Shown piece by piece: positions 1 to 6,351 of a DNA stretch of 11,968 nucleotides. Numbering within the stretch: the stretch's first letter is position 1; each line of letters starts with the position of its first letter. Origin of the DNA: Flavobacteriaceae bacterium (GTDB lineage Bacteria; Bacteroidota; Bacteroidia; Flavobacteriales; Flavobacteriaceae); assembly GCA_002687665.1 (NCBI GenBank), contig NZAX01000074.1, positions 1 through 11,968 on the forward strand, read 5' to 3'. Made by a program: the position numbers and the translations under genes. The notes beneath the pieces were generated by a model. It was not told the DNA's origin. It ran no database searches and was given only the letters and a program-made list of their open reading frames with translations.

Positions 1-703
1 TGATTTTATAGTAAAGTCCGCTATCGGTTTGCTCCATTCCAGAAGTCAACTTTTCAAGTTCTTTTGCATATTTTTCTTTTCTTTCTCTTTTCGCAATTAT
101 TTCCTCTTCAAAATAATTTGAAAACACTTTTGGGGCATCAAATTTTTCAGCGTGAACTCCTTTTCTAATAATAGATACATTGACAATAGTGTCCTTTTGT
201 ACAATACTGTCCACAACCGCTTGACCCTGAATTACTTTACCAAAAACAGTGTGTTTTCCATCGAGCCAAGGGGTTTCTTTATGAGTTATAAAGAATTGAC
301 TACCATTTGTTGCGGGTCCTGAATTGGCCATTGAAAGTATCCCGGGACCACTGTGGGTCAAATCAGTAATTTCATCAGTAAATTTATAGCCTGGTCCTCC
401 AGCTCCTGTTGCGGTTGGATCTCCTCCTTGAATCATAAAGTCATTGATGACTCTGTGAAAAATTAATCCGTCATAATATTTCTTTCCCAAAAACTTTTTT
501 GATACTTCAGGATTGTTTCCCTCTGCTAGTGAAACAAAGTTGGCAACGGTAATAGGAGTTTTTTCCAATTCCAATTGCAAAATTATATCGCCTTTATTTG
601 TTTCAATATTGGCATACAAGCCTTCATCTAATTCAGGAAACTTTTCGACACAGCTGATTATCGACAAAGCAAAAAGCAGGTACAGGAAATTATTTATTTT
701 CAT
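1..703 (-). CDS. Cyclophilin-type peptidyl-prolyl isomerase lipoprotein, probably fused to an FKBP domain (3' end off window)
   Basis: This cyclophilin should catalyse proline cis-trans isomerisation in the periplasm or at the outer membrane. The ATG at 703 is followed by 234 codons that stay open to the left edge. Residues 1-17 form a hydrophobic lipoprotein signal ending SIIS, with C18 as the likely lipidated cysteine. The cyclophilin domain covers about residues 29-182 and keeps every key residue by comparison with human CypA: FHR (R84), FMIQGGD (F89, Q92), SMAN (A126), GSQFFIT (Q136, F138), W146 and H151. A charged, probably helical linker follows (about 198-220). The last visible residues, SGLYYKI (228-234), look like the first strand of an FKBP domain. 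The full protein is therefore probably a dual cyclophilin-FKBP immunophilin, but that second domain lies outside the window. It sits 11 nt downstream of gldI and is probably cotranscribed with it. The cyclophilin call is very secure; the fusion is inferred. Confidence 0.93.
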   Translation of the reverse strand, partial: MKINNFLYLLFALSIISCVEKFPELDEGLYANIETNKGDIILQLELEKTPITVANFVSLAEGNNPEVSKKFLGKKYYDGLIFHRVINDFMIQGGDPTATGAGGPGYKFTDEITDLTHSGPGILSMANSGPATNGSQFFITHKETPWLDGKHTVFGKVIQGQAVVDSIVQKDTIVNVSIIRKGVHAEKFDAPKVFSNYFEEEIIAKRERKEKYAKELEKLTSGMEQTDSGLYYKI

Positions 704-714
704 AATTAATTAAT

Positions 715-1251
715 TTAGTTTTTTTCGTGTTTTAAAAGTTCTATTGTAAAACGAAGGGGTTGATTGATTCCAATTTTTTCTCCATCACCTTGGTAGCCGA
801 AACAAAGGTAGGAAGGAAAGAGAAATACACCAATTTCTCCCAATCGTAAATATTTTATGCCCTCTCTTAGAGCAGGGATCAAATCCTCTTGATCCACCAG
901 AAAGCTGACATCACCTAATTCTTTTTCATTGTATAGAAGATTTCCGTTAATGTCTTCTATTCGATACCTGAAAGTAACACGGTCCCCTTTTATGGGGTAG
1001 CTGTCTCTCAAAGGTGTTTTATTTTGATAAGCAAACCAAAAGCCTTGAGGTGAACTTTCAAAAGATAACTTTTCTTCCTGATGTATTACTTTACTAAATA
1101 AAGACTGCTCAATGGCAATGATGTTTTTATTTCGTTTGGCAGATTCATTAAGAAAAACCTGCTTTTGTTTATTAATAGGTTGCCGTGGCTCAATATTTTG
1201 ACATTCTAAAAGAGTGAAAGAAATCATCAATAAAAACGTGATCCTAAACAT
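715..1251 (-). CDS. gldI: GldI-like FKBP-type lipoprotein, gliding-motility associated
   Basis: This 178-residue protein has an N-terminal signal, a short basic linker and a C-terminal FKBP-type fold (about residues 88-174). The segment after the cysteine (PRQPI near 22-26, then a NESAKRN stretch) and the FKBP part with ELGD, DLIPALREGI and FGYQG resemble GldI. In Flavobacterium johnsoniae, GldI is a lipoprotein needed for gliding. Several FKBP12 catalytic-pocket positions look replaced (no FD pair, no Trp in the helix), so isomerase activity is uncertain and a chaperone role is possible. The putative lipobox is odd: LLEC, with Glu directly before C17, which is unusual for signal peptidase II. 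The ATG at 1251 lies inside the end of nrnA (8-nt overlap), so translation is probably coupled. The family call is fairly sure. Whether this organism glides cannot be judged from one gene. Confidence 0.82.
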   Translation of the reverse strand: MFRITFLLMISFTLLECQNIEPRQPINKQKQVFLNESAKRNKNIIAIEQSLFSKVIHQEEKLSFESSPQGFWFAYQNKTPLRDSYPIKGDRVTFRYRIEDINGNLLYNEKELGDVSFLVDQEDLIPALREGIKYLRLGEIGVFLFPSYLCFGYQGDGEKIGINQPLRFTIELLKHEKN

Positions 1252-2257
1252 AAAATTTTGATTTTTCTTCTGCTATTACCTTGATCAATTGTTCAACAGT
1301 TTCATCTAAAGTTAAATTTGATAATCCTCCAGCTGCATTTACGTGCCCTCCACCATTGAAATATTTCTTTGCAAACTTGTTTACGTCGAATGACCCTTTA
1401 GATCGAAAAGACATTTTGATGATTTTTTCAACTTCATTTTCAATCATGATCACTGCCAATAATATGCCTTCAAGACTAAGTCCATAATTGACAAAGCCCT
1501 CAGTATCTCCTTTCTTGAATTTATTTTGATTTAATTCCTTTTGTGAAAGTGTAATATAGACTACCGGGGTACTGTCGATTTTTTTTAGGTTTTTGAGTGC
1601 AGTACCTAATAATCGTAATCGATTAATAGAATTTGTGTCATAAATTTTTTGATTTATCAAATGGGGTTGAGCACCTTTTTCAATAAGCTTACTTACAACC
1701 TGATGTGTTCTGGCTGTAGTTGAGGGAAATCTGAATGAGCCAGTATCGGTCATAATACCTGTATAAAGACAAGACGCAATAGACTCATCGATTTGATCGT
1801 GATCCAATTGACTAATCAATTCATACACCATTTCACAAGTCGAACCCTTAGTGGCATCTGAGAAGGTGATCGATGCATAATCTCCCGGGTGTTCATGATG
1901 GTCAATCATTATTTTTAAAGCATTACTTTTTTCTACGAAAGGGCCCAATTGATCAATTCTGCTTAACTGATTAAAGTCCAAGGTGAATATGATGTCTGCA
2001 GTTTCTATCGCTTGGATCGATTCGTCTAAAGCATTTGAAAATTTCTTAATTTTCTTTTGACCGGGCATCCAATCTAGAAATTCTGGGTATTCATTGGGGG
2101 CAATTATTTGTGAATAATGTCCAGTTTTGGTTAAAAAAGCTTGAAGGGCAAGACTACTTCCCAATGCATCGCCATCTGGATTTTTATGGGGTATGATGAC
2201 AATTTTTTTTTGGGTGATAAGTGCTTTTTTAAATTCTTCTAAGAGTTGATTGTCCAT
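1244..2257 (-). CDS. nrnA: DHH/DHHA1 phosphoesterase, NrnA-type oligoribonuclease / pAp phosphatase
   Basis: This 337-residue cytoplasmic enzyme has the usual length and domain order of NrnA: an N-terminal DHH phosphoesterase domain and a C-terminal DHHA1 domain. Visible metal-site motifs are HKNPDGD (24-30), the Asp of TLDF (D94), DHH (119-121) followed by H123, and the Asp of TDTGSFR (D171). The DHHA1 signature GGGHVNAAGG lies at 302-311. Characterised relatives degrade 2-5-nt oligoribonucleotides (nanoRNA), and some also hydrolyse 3'-phosphoadenosine 5'-phosphate; which substrate dominates here cannot be read from sequence. It is the first gene of a minus-strand cluster with gldI and the cyclophilin, and it is divergent from ndk. 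The ATG at 2257 is preceded by a TAnnTTTG box ending 5 nt upstream, so the leader may be very short. The family is certain; the exact substrate is inferred. Confidence 0.92.
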   Translation of the reverse strand: MDNQLLEEFKKALITQKKIVIIPHKNPDGDALGSSLALQAFLTKTGHYSQIIAPNEYPEFLDWMPGQKKIKKFSNALDESIQAIETADIIFTLDFNQLSRIDQLGPFVEKSNALKIMIDHHEHPGDYASITFSDATKGSTCEMVYELISQLDHDQIDESIASCLYTGIMTDTGSFRFPSTTARTHQVVSKLIEKGAQPHLINQKIYDTNSINRLRLLGTALKNLKKIDSTPVVYITLSQKELNQNKFKKGDTEGFVNYGLSLEGILLAVIMIENEVEKIIKMSFRSKGSFDVNKFAKKYFNGGGHVNAAGGLSNLTLDETVEQLIKVIAEEKSKFYV

Positions 2258-2262
2258 TTGTC

Positions 2263-2270
2263 CAAAGATA
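2263..2270 (-). promoter_or_regulatory. Candidate -7 box of the nrnA promoter
   Basis: The minus strand reads TATCTTTG, matching the Bacteroidota -7 consensus TAnnTTTG. It ends 5 nt before the nrnA ATG, so the transcript would start at or within a few bases of the start codon. No TTTG is found 19-21 nt upstream, which weakens the call. The spacing to the ATG is identical to that of the stronger recF promoter. Confidence 0.4.
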
Positions 2271-2353
2271 CCAAAATTTGGTCCTTTTGTTTTCTAACAA
2301 TTTGGTAAATATTTATAAAAAAGAGCTGGAATAGCAAAAGTTTACATTTTTTA

Positions 2354-2361
2354 TAAATTTG
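2354..2361 (+). promoter_or_regulatory. Candidate -7 box of the ndk promoter
   Basis: TAAATTTG matches TAnnTTTG exactly and lies 17 nt upstream of the ndk ATG in the 121-nt divergent gap between nrnA and ndk. No TTTG is present 19-21 nt upstream, so the -33 part is missing or degenerate. It would give a 5' leader of roughly 12 nt. Confidence 0.45.
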
Positions 2362-2378
2362 CATCAAAATTAACCGCT

Positions 2379-2798
2379 ATGCTTTCGAATAGAACTTTCA
2401 CAATGATTAAACCTGATGCTGTAGAAAAAGGATACGCAGGCGCGATCCTAAGTAAAATTAATGCCTCGGGATTTAGAATTGTCTCAATGAAAATGATACA
2501 AATGTCTCAACGTGATGCTGAATTGTTCTATGCGGTTCACAAAGAACGCCCATTTTTCAATGATCTGGTATCTTTTATGAGTCGGGGTCCTATTGTTGTG
2601 GCTATTCTTGAAAAAGAAAACGCAGTCGATGATTTCAGAACTTTGATCGGATCCACCAACCCTGAAGAGGCTGCAGAGGGTACTCTGCGCAAACAATTTG
2701 CTACTTCAGTGGGAGAAAATGCTGTACATGGCTCTGACAGTAATGAAAATGCTGAAATAGAGGCAGCTTTTCATTTTTCCATAAGAGAAATGTTTTAG
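2379..2798 (+). CDS. ndk: Nucleoside diphosphate kinase
   Basis: Ndk transfers the gamma phosphate of ATP to nucleoside diphosphates through a phosphohistidine, keeping NTP and dNTP pools in balance in the cytoplasm. The 139-residue length fits the family. The N-terminal motif TMIKPDAV (8-15), the ERPFF stretch (56-60), the [14 protein letters not shown] segment (91-104) and the active-site loop NAVHGSDS (114-121) with catalytic H117 are all intact. It is a single plus-strand gene divergent from nrnA, with a TAnnTTTG box 17 nt before its ATG. Its stop codon (2796-2798) overlaps the stop codon of the opposing dciA-like gene in the shared bases TTAG, so the two transcripts must run into each other unless they terminate inside the neighbouring gene. 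No anomaly is seen in the protein. Confidence 0.98.
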   Translation: MLSNRTFTMIKPDAVEKGYAGAILSKINASGFRIVSMKMIQMSQRDAELFYAVHKERPFFNDLVSFMSRGPIVVAILEKENAVDDFRTLIGSTNPEEAAEGTLRKQFATSVGENAVHGSDSNENAEIEAAFHFSIREMF

Positions 2799-3097
2799 CG
2801 AAGTACAATTTTTTTGAGTACTTCACTGCCCAATTCTTGATTCATCATTTTCCTGATCTTTTCTTTACCATAAGTCAGCTCCTCTCTCAAGGCGGCATTG
2901 TTTAATGAAACAATAATCGTATTTCCTTTGAGCAAAACTTTATCAGTGTAATTGGTTATGTGTGATCCCATTAATTCGAACCACAAATCTTTGATTCGGG
3001 TATTGGTAATTCCGGTCTTTAATGCTTCTGAATTTACGATTTCGTCTAGCACTTTACCAATGCTTTGAGGTTCAAATTTTCTTTTAGGTGACTTCAT
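2795..3097 (-). CDS. DUF721 / DciA-like protein
   Basis: This 100-residue basic protein belongs to the DUF721 family, whose characterised members include DciA, the ancestral loader or operator of the replicative helicase DnaB in bacteria without DnaC or DnaI. Visible family features are the [10 protein letters not shown] helix (12-21), the [16 protein letters not shown] segment (about 36-51), the strand pair around [17 protein letters not shown], and the C-terminal helix with VLKKIVL. It is shorter than many DciA proteins and consists of little more than the core domain with a lysine-rich N terminus. It is the last gene of the recF - lipoprotein - DUF721 cluster, starting 3 nt after the lipoprotein stop. 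Association with recF fits a replication or repair role, but DciA function is inferred from the family, so no symbol is given. Its TAA overlaps the ndk stop on the other strand. Confidence 0.85.
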   Translation of the reverse strand: MKSPKRKFEPQSIGKVLDEIVNSEALKTGITNTRIKDLWFELMGSHITNYTDKVLLKGNTIIVSLNNAALREELTYGKEKIRKMMNQELGSEVLKKIVLR

Positions 3098-3100
3098 AGG

Positions 3101-3508
3101 TCAATTTCTGTTGTCAAACCTTTTGTAATGATATCTTTTTTCCTGATGTTCAAGAACCAATTCATTTTGATTCAACTTAATAACTTTTTCTTCCCATTGA
3201 TCCCAAACCGTTTGAAAACTTAAATAGCAATTTTTATTAATAAATTTAATTTTAAAGTTATTTAAATCTTTGGTGACTAAAAATTTATTATTCAATTGAG
3301 GTTGTGTTTTTTTTCTGATCCCCTTTCTGTCATTTACCTCATAAAAATCTATAAGCTTGGTCGCACCTTTGGGATAAAAAGTTTCATTCTTGTGGGTGAT
3401 GTAATCAATACTCCAATAGCCGTTGAGCAGATCAAGCTGGCTTGACGTAATTCTATTTTTACAACCAAAACATAAGATAAGTGAACTAAGGAAAAAATAT
3501 CTGAACAT
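3101..3508 (-). CDS. Small putative lipoprotein, possibly lipocalin-like
   Basis: This gene encodes a 135-residue secreted protein of unknown function. Residues 1-15 form a hydrophobic signal followed by C16 in the context CFGC. That is a loose lipobox, because the position three before the cysteine is Cys rather than Leu, Val or Ile. The mature part begins with LLNGYWSI (27-34), which recalls the L-x-G-x-W opening of lipocalin-like proteins. Alternating hydrophobic stretches, probably beta strands, follow to the end, and the final strand is near YHYKRF (about 126-131). The mature region is rich in Lys and Asn. It lies between recF and the DUF721 gene with 3-nt gaps on each side, so it is almost certainly cotranscribed with them although its envelope location fits neither neighbour. 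The gene is real by position and signal sequence; the lipocalin idea is only a suggestion. Confidence 0.75.
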   Translation of the reverse strand: MFRYFFLSSLILCFGCKNRITSSQLDLLNGYWSIDYITHKNETFYPKGATKLIDFYEVNDRKGIRKKTQPQLNNKFLVTKDLNNFKIKFINKNCYLSFQTVWDQWEEKVIKLNQNELVLEHQEKRYHYKRFDNRN

Positions 3509-3511
3509 TTG

Positions 3512-4594
3512 CTAACTAAGGTTAAATATTTCGTAAGTAGAGGAACTCATTTTCAATGCCGCTAGGATTCTATCTTCATGGGTATCAGAAATAAATATTT
3601 GCCCAAGACATTCATTGTCGAATAATTGTATGGTTTGGGTAACTCTCTCTTGGTCTAACTTATCAAAAATGTCATCCAGAAGCACTATGGGATTGATGCC
3701 TGACTTTTCCTTTATAAAATCAAATTGTGCAAGTTTGAGTGCAATAAGAAAAGTTTTCTGTTGCCCTTGACTACCAAATTTTTTTATTGGCATTCCTGAG
3801 ATCAATAAATCTAAGTCATCTTTGTGAATTCCAACGGAGGTGAATTGGAGCATTTTGTCTTTTTCTAAATTATGATCCAGTAAATCGGACATTTTATTTT
3901 CGAAAAGATCAGATGCGTATCGAATTTCCACCTTTTCAGAACCATTACTGATGCTGAGGTGTCTTTTTGTAAATATGGGGATGAAAACTTCCATAAATGC
4001 TTTTCTCTTTTCGTAGATGGGTTGTGCCAATTCACTCAATTGATGATTATAAATGCCCAATGTTTCTGAATCAAAAGTCCGGTTTTGAGCAAAAAATTTA
4101 AGTAGCGCATTCCGTTGAGCCAATATTTTATTGTAGTTGGATAGTTTTTTTAAAAAAGTTTTATCAGTTTGTCCTATTACTCCATCAATAAACTTTCTTC
4201 TAGTACTGCTGCCCTCAATGATTAAATTCCGATCAGCAGGTGAAATGATTACTAAAGGAATTAGCCCAATGTGTTCTGAAGTCTTATCATAAACTTTACC
4301 GTTTCTCTTTATAGTCTTTTTTTGACCTTTTTTAAGACTACAATTGATTTTTTCTTCTTTACCGTCTTTGCTGAATTTTCCTTCAATCAAAAAAAAATCC
4401 TTACCAAACTGAATATTTTGGACCCCAGAGGGATTAAAATAGCTTTTGGTAAAAGCCAAGTGGTAGATGCTATCTAAAATATTTGACTTTCCAATTCCAT
4501 TATTACCAATAAGGCAATTGATAGATGCTTGAAAATCGAATTGAGAAGCCTCAATATTTTTGTAATTGGTAAGGGTCAATTGCTTTAAAAACAT
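3512..4594 (-). CDS. recF: DNA repair and replication protein RecF
   Basis: RecF is an SMC-like ABC ATPase that, with RecO and RecR, helps load RecA at gapped or stalled forks. The 360-residue length is typical. Walker A is GNNGIGKS (30-37). The family segment [10 protein letters not shown] follows the central region, the ABC signature is GSQGQQK (274-280), Walker B is IVLLDD (303-308), and the D-loop and switch region near FISDTH (334-339) is present. The protein opens with the usual [13 protein letters not shown] strand. The ATG at 4594 is supported by a full TTTG-N21-TAnnTTTG promoter ending 5 nt upstream, implying an almost leaderless mRNA. It heads a tight three-gene unit with the small lipoprotein and the DUF721 gene, and is divergent from the TPR-ribH-mutL cluster. 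Note that recF is not beside dnaN or gyrB here. Confidence 0.97.
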   Translation of the reverse strand: MFLKQLTLTNYKNIEASQFDFQASINCLIGNNGIGKSNILDSIYHLAFTKSYFNPSGVQNIQFGKDFFLIEGKFSKDGKEEKINCSLKKGQKKTIKRNGKVYDKTSEHIGLIPLVIISPADRNLIIEGSSTRRKFIDGVIGQTDKTFLKKLSNYNKILAQRNALLKFFAQNRTFDSETLGIYNHQLSELAQPIYEKRKAFMEVFIPIFTKRHLSISNGSEKVEIRYASDLFENKMSDLLDHNLEKDKMLQFTSVGIHKDDLDLLISGMPIKKFGSQGQQKTFLIALKLAQFDFIKEKSGINPIVLLDDIFDKLDQERVTQTIQLFDNECLGQIFISDTHEDRILAALKMSSSTYEIFNLS

Positions 4595-4599
4595 TTATG

Positions 4600-4632
4600 C
4601 AAATATAGTTTGGTTTAGAAAGGTAAAACAAA
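4600..4632 (-). promoter_or_regulatory. recF promoter (-33/-7 Bacteroidota type)
   Basis: On the minus strand TTTG (4632-4629) is followed by 21 nt and then TATATTTG (4607-4600), which matches the Bacteroidota primary-sigma consensus in both boxes and in spacing. The -7 box ends 5 nt before the recF ATG, so the start of transcription should fall within about 0-3 nt of the start codon. There is therefore no room for a ribosome binding site. Confidence 0.72.
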
Positions 4633-4676
4633 ATTTAAATTTTTTACAGCCAACTATTTTCGTTATTTCACGAGTT

Positions 4677-4707
4677 TTTGGTTTTGCCCCAAAAAAGGTT
4701 AATTTTG
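4677..4707 (+). promoter_or_regulatory. Promoter of the TPR-ribH cluster
   Basis: TTTG (4677-4680), a 19-nt spacer and TAATTTTG (4700-4707) match the Bacteroidota consensus in full. The -7 box ends 19 nt before the ATG at 4727, giving a short leader of about 13-16 nt that is A-rich (a run of seven A) and has no Shine-Dalgarno sequence. The last part of the -7 box is one arm of an inverted repeat, described separately. Confidence 0.75.
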
Positions 4708-4710
4708 GGG
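4687..4710. repeat. Inverted repeat overlapping the TPR-ribH promoter
   Basis: The arms CCCCAAAA (4687-4694) and TTTTGGGG (4703-4710) are perfectly complementary and separated by 8 nt. The left arm lies in the promoter spacer and the right arm covers the last five bases of the -7 box plus three G. Because transcription should start just downstream, the repeat would mostly not be in the mRNA. If functional, it is more likely a protein-binding site than an RNA hairpin. It is G/C-rich in an AT-rich background, but short, and chance cannot be excluded. Confidence 0.5.
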
Positions 4711-4726
4711 ACTTAAAAAAACACAA

Positions 4727-5491
4727 ATGGCAACCTACAAAAAGAGAGGTTATAAAAAATCAATTTCACCAGCTGCCGAAAAAAAAGTAGAGTTAGAGAG
4801 CACAACTGCGGAGGTTTTTGAAAAATTAGACACCACTGCATCTCGAACCGAAGAATGGGTTTCCAAATTTCAAAATTTCATTTTGGCAGGTGTAGGCATC
4901 ATCGCTTTATCCGTGTTATCCTACCTAGGCTATCAGAATTACATTTTTGAGCCAAAAAAATTGGAAGCGGTCAGTGAACTGAGTCAAGCTCAATATTACT
5001 TTGAATTGGCCGTCAATGGTCAAGAACCTGATTCTTTATTTCGTAGAGCCCTGAATGGAGGGGAGGGAAAGTACGGTTTTTTGGATATTATTGAAAATTA
5101 CAAAGGAACACCTGCAGCTAAATTAGCCACCTATAGTGCCGGGATGGCCTACTTAAATCTGGAAGATTATGTCAACGCGATTGAATATTTAGATCAATTC
5201 GACACAGAGGATGTGATGCTCAAAGCCCTTGCCAAAGGCGCTATTGGGGACGCTTTTGCTCAAATAGACCAGCCTGAGGAAGCGTATGAGTATTATGTAG
5301 CAGCTTTTGAGTCCAGCCAGAATTCTTTCAGTGCACCGAAATACCTTTTCAAAGCAGGAATTTTGGGAGCTACACTTGGTAAAAATAGTGAAGCAATAAA
5401 TTATTTCAAAAGGATACAATCTGAGTATTCTGATTCTAAAGAGGCCAGCATGGTAGGAGTTCAAATAGGTTTGCTGGAAAATATTAAATAA
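4727..5491 (+). CDS. Single-pass membrane protein with TPR-like periplasmic domain
   Basis: This 254-residue protein has a basic N-terminal tail (YKKRGYKK), a charged segment to about residue 47, one transmembrane helix (about 51-70), then an all-helical region with tetratricopeptide-like repeats to the end. The recognisable repeat pieces are around AAKLATYSAGMAYLNLEDYVNAIEYL and the later GDAFAQIDQPEEAYEYY and AGILGATLGKNSEAINYF segments. The positive N terminus predicts a cytoplasmic tail and a periplasmic repeat domain, the same layout as YfgM, an inner-membrane partner of the Sec translocon and periplasmic chaperones in enterobacteria. That functional link is only an analogy. It is the first gene of the plus-strand cluster, with a full promoter 19 nt upstream. 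Its TAA overlaps the ribH ATG by one base (TAATG), so the two should be translationally coupled although no functional link with riboflavin synthesis is obvious. Confidence 0.85.
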   Translation: MATYKKRGYKKSISPAAEKKVELESTTAEVFEKLDTTASRTEEWVSKFQNFILAGVGIIALSVLSYLGYQNYIFEPKKLEAVSELSQAQYYFELAVNGQEPDSLFRRALNGGEGKYGFLDIIENYKGTPAAKLATYSAGMAYLNLEDYVNAIEYLDQFDTEDVMLKALAKGAIGDAFAQIDQPEEAYEYYVAAFESSQNSFSAPKYLFKAGILGATLGKNSEAINYFKRIQSEYSDSKEASMVGVQIGLLENIK

Positions 5492-5964
5492 TGGCTACTG
5501 CCAAAAATAACCTTTCCAAATATGATGTTTCCAGAGTTCCGGATGGAAAAAACTCTCGTATAGCTCTTGTTGTTTCAGAGTGGAATAAAGAAATAACTGA
5601 AGCTCTTTTTCAGGCAGCCAAAAACACATTGATAGATCACAATGTCTTTAATAAAAATATTGTCAGAATTGATGTTCCTGGTAGTTTTGAGCTTGTTTAT
5701 GGAGCCAATAGTGCACAGCGAATGGATTTTGACGCCATCATTGCTATTGGATGCATCATTCAGGGAGAAACAAGACATTTCGAATTCATTTCAAATGCAG
5801 TTGCACAAGGCATAAAAGACCTGAACCTGAATGGTAAAGCACCTGTGGTTTTTTGTGTATTGACAGATGAAACCATCGAACAATCCAAAGCTAGGAGTGG
5901 TGGGGATAAAGGTAATAAAGGGGTAGAAGCGGCTGTCACCGCTTTGAGGATGACCAGCCTTTAG
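5491..5964 (+). CDS. ribH: 6,7-dimethyl-8-ribityllumazine synthase
   Basis: RibH condenses 5-amino-6-ribitylaminouracil with 3,4-dihydroxy-2-butanone 4-phosphate to give lumazine, the penultimate step of riboflavin synthesis; family members form icosahedral or pentameric shells in the cytoplasm. The 157-residue length is usual. Seen motifs are VVSEWNKEIT (27-36, where the aromatic W31 packs on the substrate), VPGSFELVYGA (62-72), the AIGCIIQGETRHFEF core (85-99) with catalytic H96, and the C-terminal phosphate-binding segment SGGDKGNKGVEAA. The start ATG at 5491 overlaps the upstream stop by one base, and no independent promoter is visible, so expression depends on the TPR-gene promoter. A 99-nt gap follows before the next gene. 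The other rib genes are not in this window. Confidence 0.98.
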   Translation: MATAKNNLSKYDVSRVPDGKNSRIALVVSEWNKEITEALFQAAKNTLIDHNVFNKNIVRIDVPGSFELVYGANSAQRMDFDAIIAIGCIIQGETRHFEFISNAVAQGIKDLNLNGKAPVVFCVLTDETIEQSKARSGGDKGNKGVEAAVTALRMTSL

Positions 5965-6016
5965 TTTTTTCCACTACAAATTTTACAAACTCAACGGCAA
6001 TTTCGTTCACTTTCGC

Positions 6017-6024
6017 TAAATTTG
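6017..6024 (+). promoter_or_regulatory. Candidate internal -7 box before the small membrane protein and mutL
   Basis: TAAATTTG matches TAnnTTTG and lies in the 99-nt gap between ribH and the 95-residue gene, 39 nt before its ATG. This is the only sizeable gap inside the plus-strand cluster. No TTTG stands at the -33 distance and no terminator hairpin is seen after ribH. It may give extra transcription of the mutL-rhomboid part. Confidence 0.35.
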
Positions 6025-6063
6025 GTAGTATTACTGTTTCGCCCAATAATCAATTAACGTCGC

Positions 6064-6351
6064 ATGAAGATCAGTCTTTTCAAACTGAAAAAAAATCGAA
6101 GATACAATTATACTCCCCGCTATTTCAGCGGTAAGGAGGGAGGGAATCTTTATGATTTTGATTCTAAATTTTCAAAGTATCGGGATACCTACAACCATAA
6201 TGATTTTGGTCAGCAATGGCATGAAGCTCGTCTGAAAATGCGAACTCGGAACAATCGAGGAATTTCATACGGCTTGGTCATCATCATCTTGATTTTGGTT
6301 TTGGCTTTTCTTTATGTTATCGATTTTGATTTATCTCTATTTAAATTCTGA
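6064..6351 (+). CDS. Small single-pass membrane protein of unknown function
   Basis: This 95-residue protein starts with a very basic stretch (KLKKNRRYNYTPRYF, about 7-21), continues with a polar, Tyr- and charge-rich cytoplasmic part, and ends with one strongly hydrophobic helix (about 70-89) followed by a short acidic/Phe tail. The charge pattern predicts N-in topology. Similar small proteins occur next to mutL and ribH in other Bacteroidota, as far as I recall, and some database entries call them 'riboflavin synthase subunit beta'. Nothing in this sequence resembles a lumazine or riboflavin synthase, so that name looks like an error carried over from the neighbouring ribH. Its TGA overlaps the mutL ATG (TGATG), so it is translated just ahead of mutL. 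The start ATG at 6064 fits the conserved basic N terminus. Function unknown. Confidence 0.85.
   Translation: MKISLFKLKKNRRYNYTPRYFSGKEGGNLYDFDSKFSKYRDTYNHNDFGQQWHEARLKMRTRNNRGISYGLVIIILILVLAFLYVIDFDLSLFKF

Noticed and set aside
513..713. Open frame opposite the start of the cyclophilin gene
   Set aside because: It lies antisense to a strongly conserved gene and has no recognisable domain or start signals.
2272..2281. CCAAA-A-TTTGG inverted repeat between nrnA and ndk
   Set aside because: Arms of five mostly A/T bases are expected often in such AT-rich DNA; no extension or second copy is seen.
4566..4790. Open frame across the recF-TPR divergent gap on the plus strand
   Set aside because: It covers both promoters and then runs out of frame into the TPR gene; its product is low-complexity and resembles nothing I know.
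5189..5464. Antisense open frame inside the TPR gene
   Set aside because: It is the complement of well-formed TPR-like helices and shows no independent coding signs.
5965..6063. Possible small RNA, riboswitch or terminator between ribH and the small membrane protein
   Set aside because: No stable stem, no FMN-riboswitch core and no hairpin followed by a T run could be seen; only a weak -7 box is reported.
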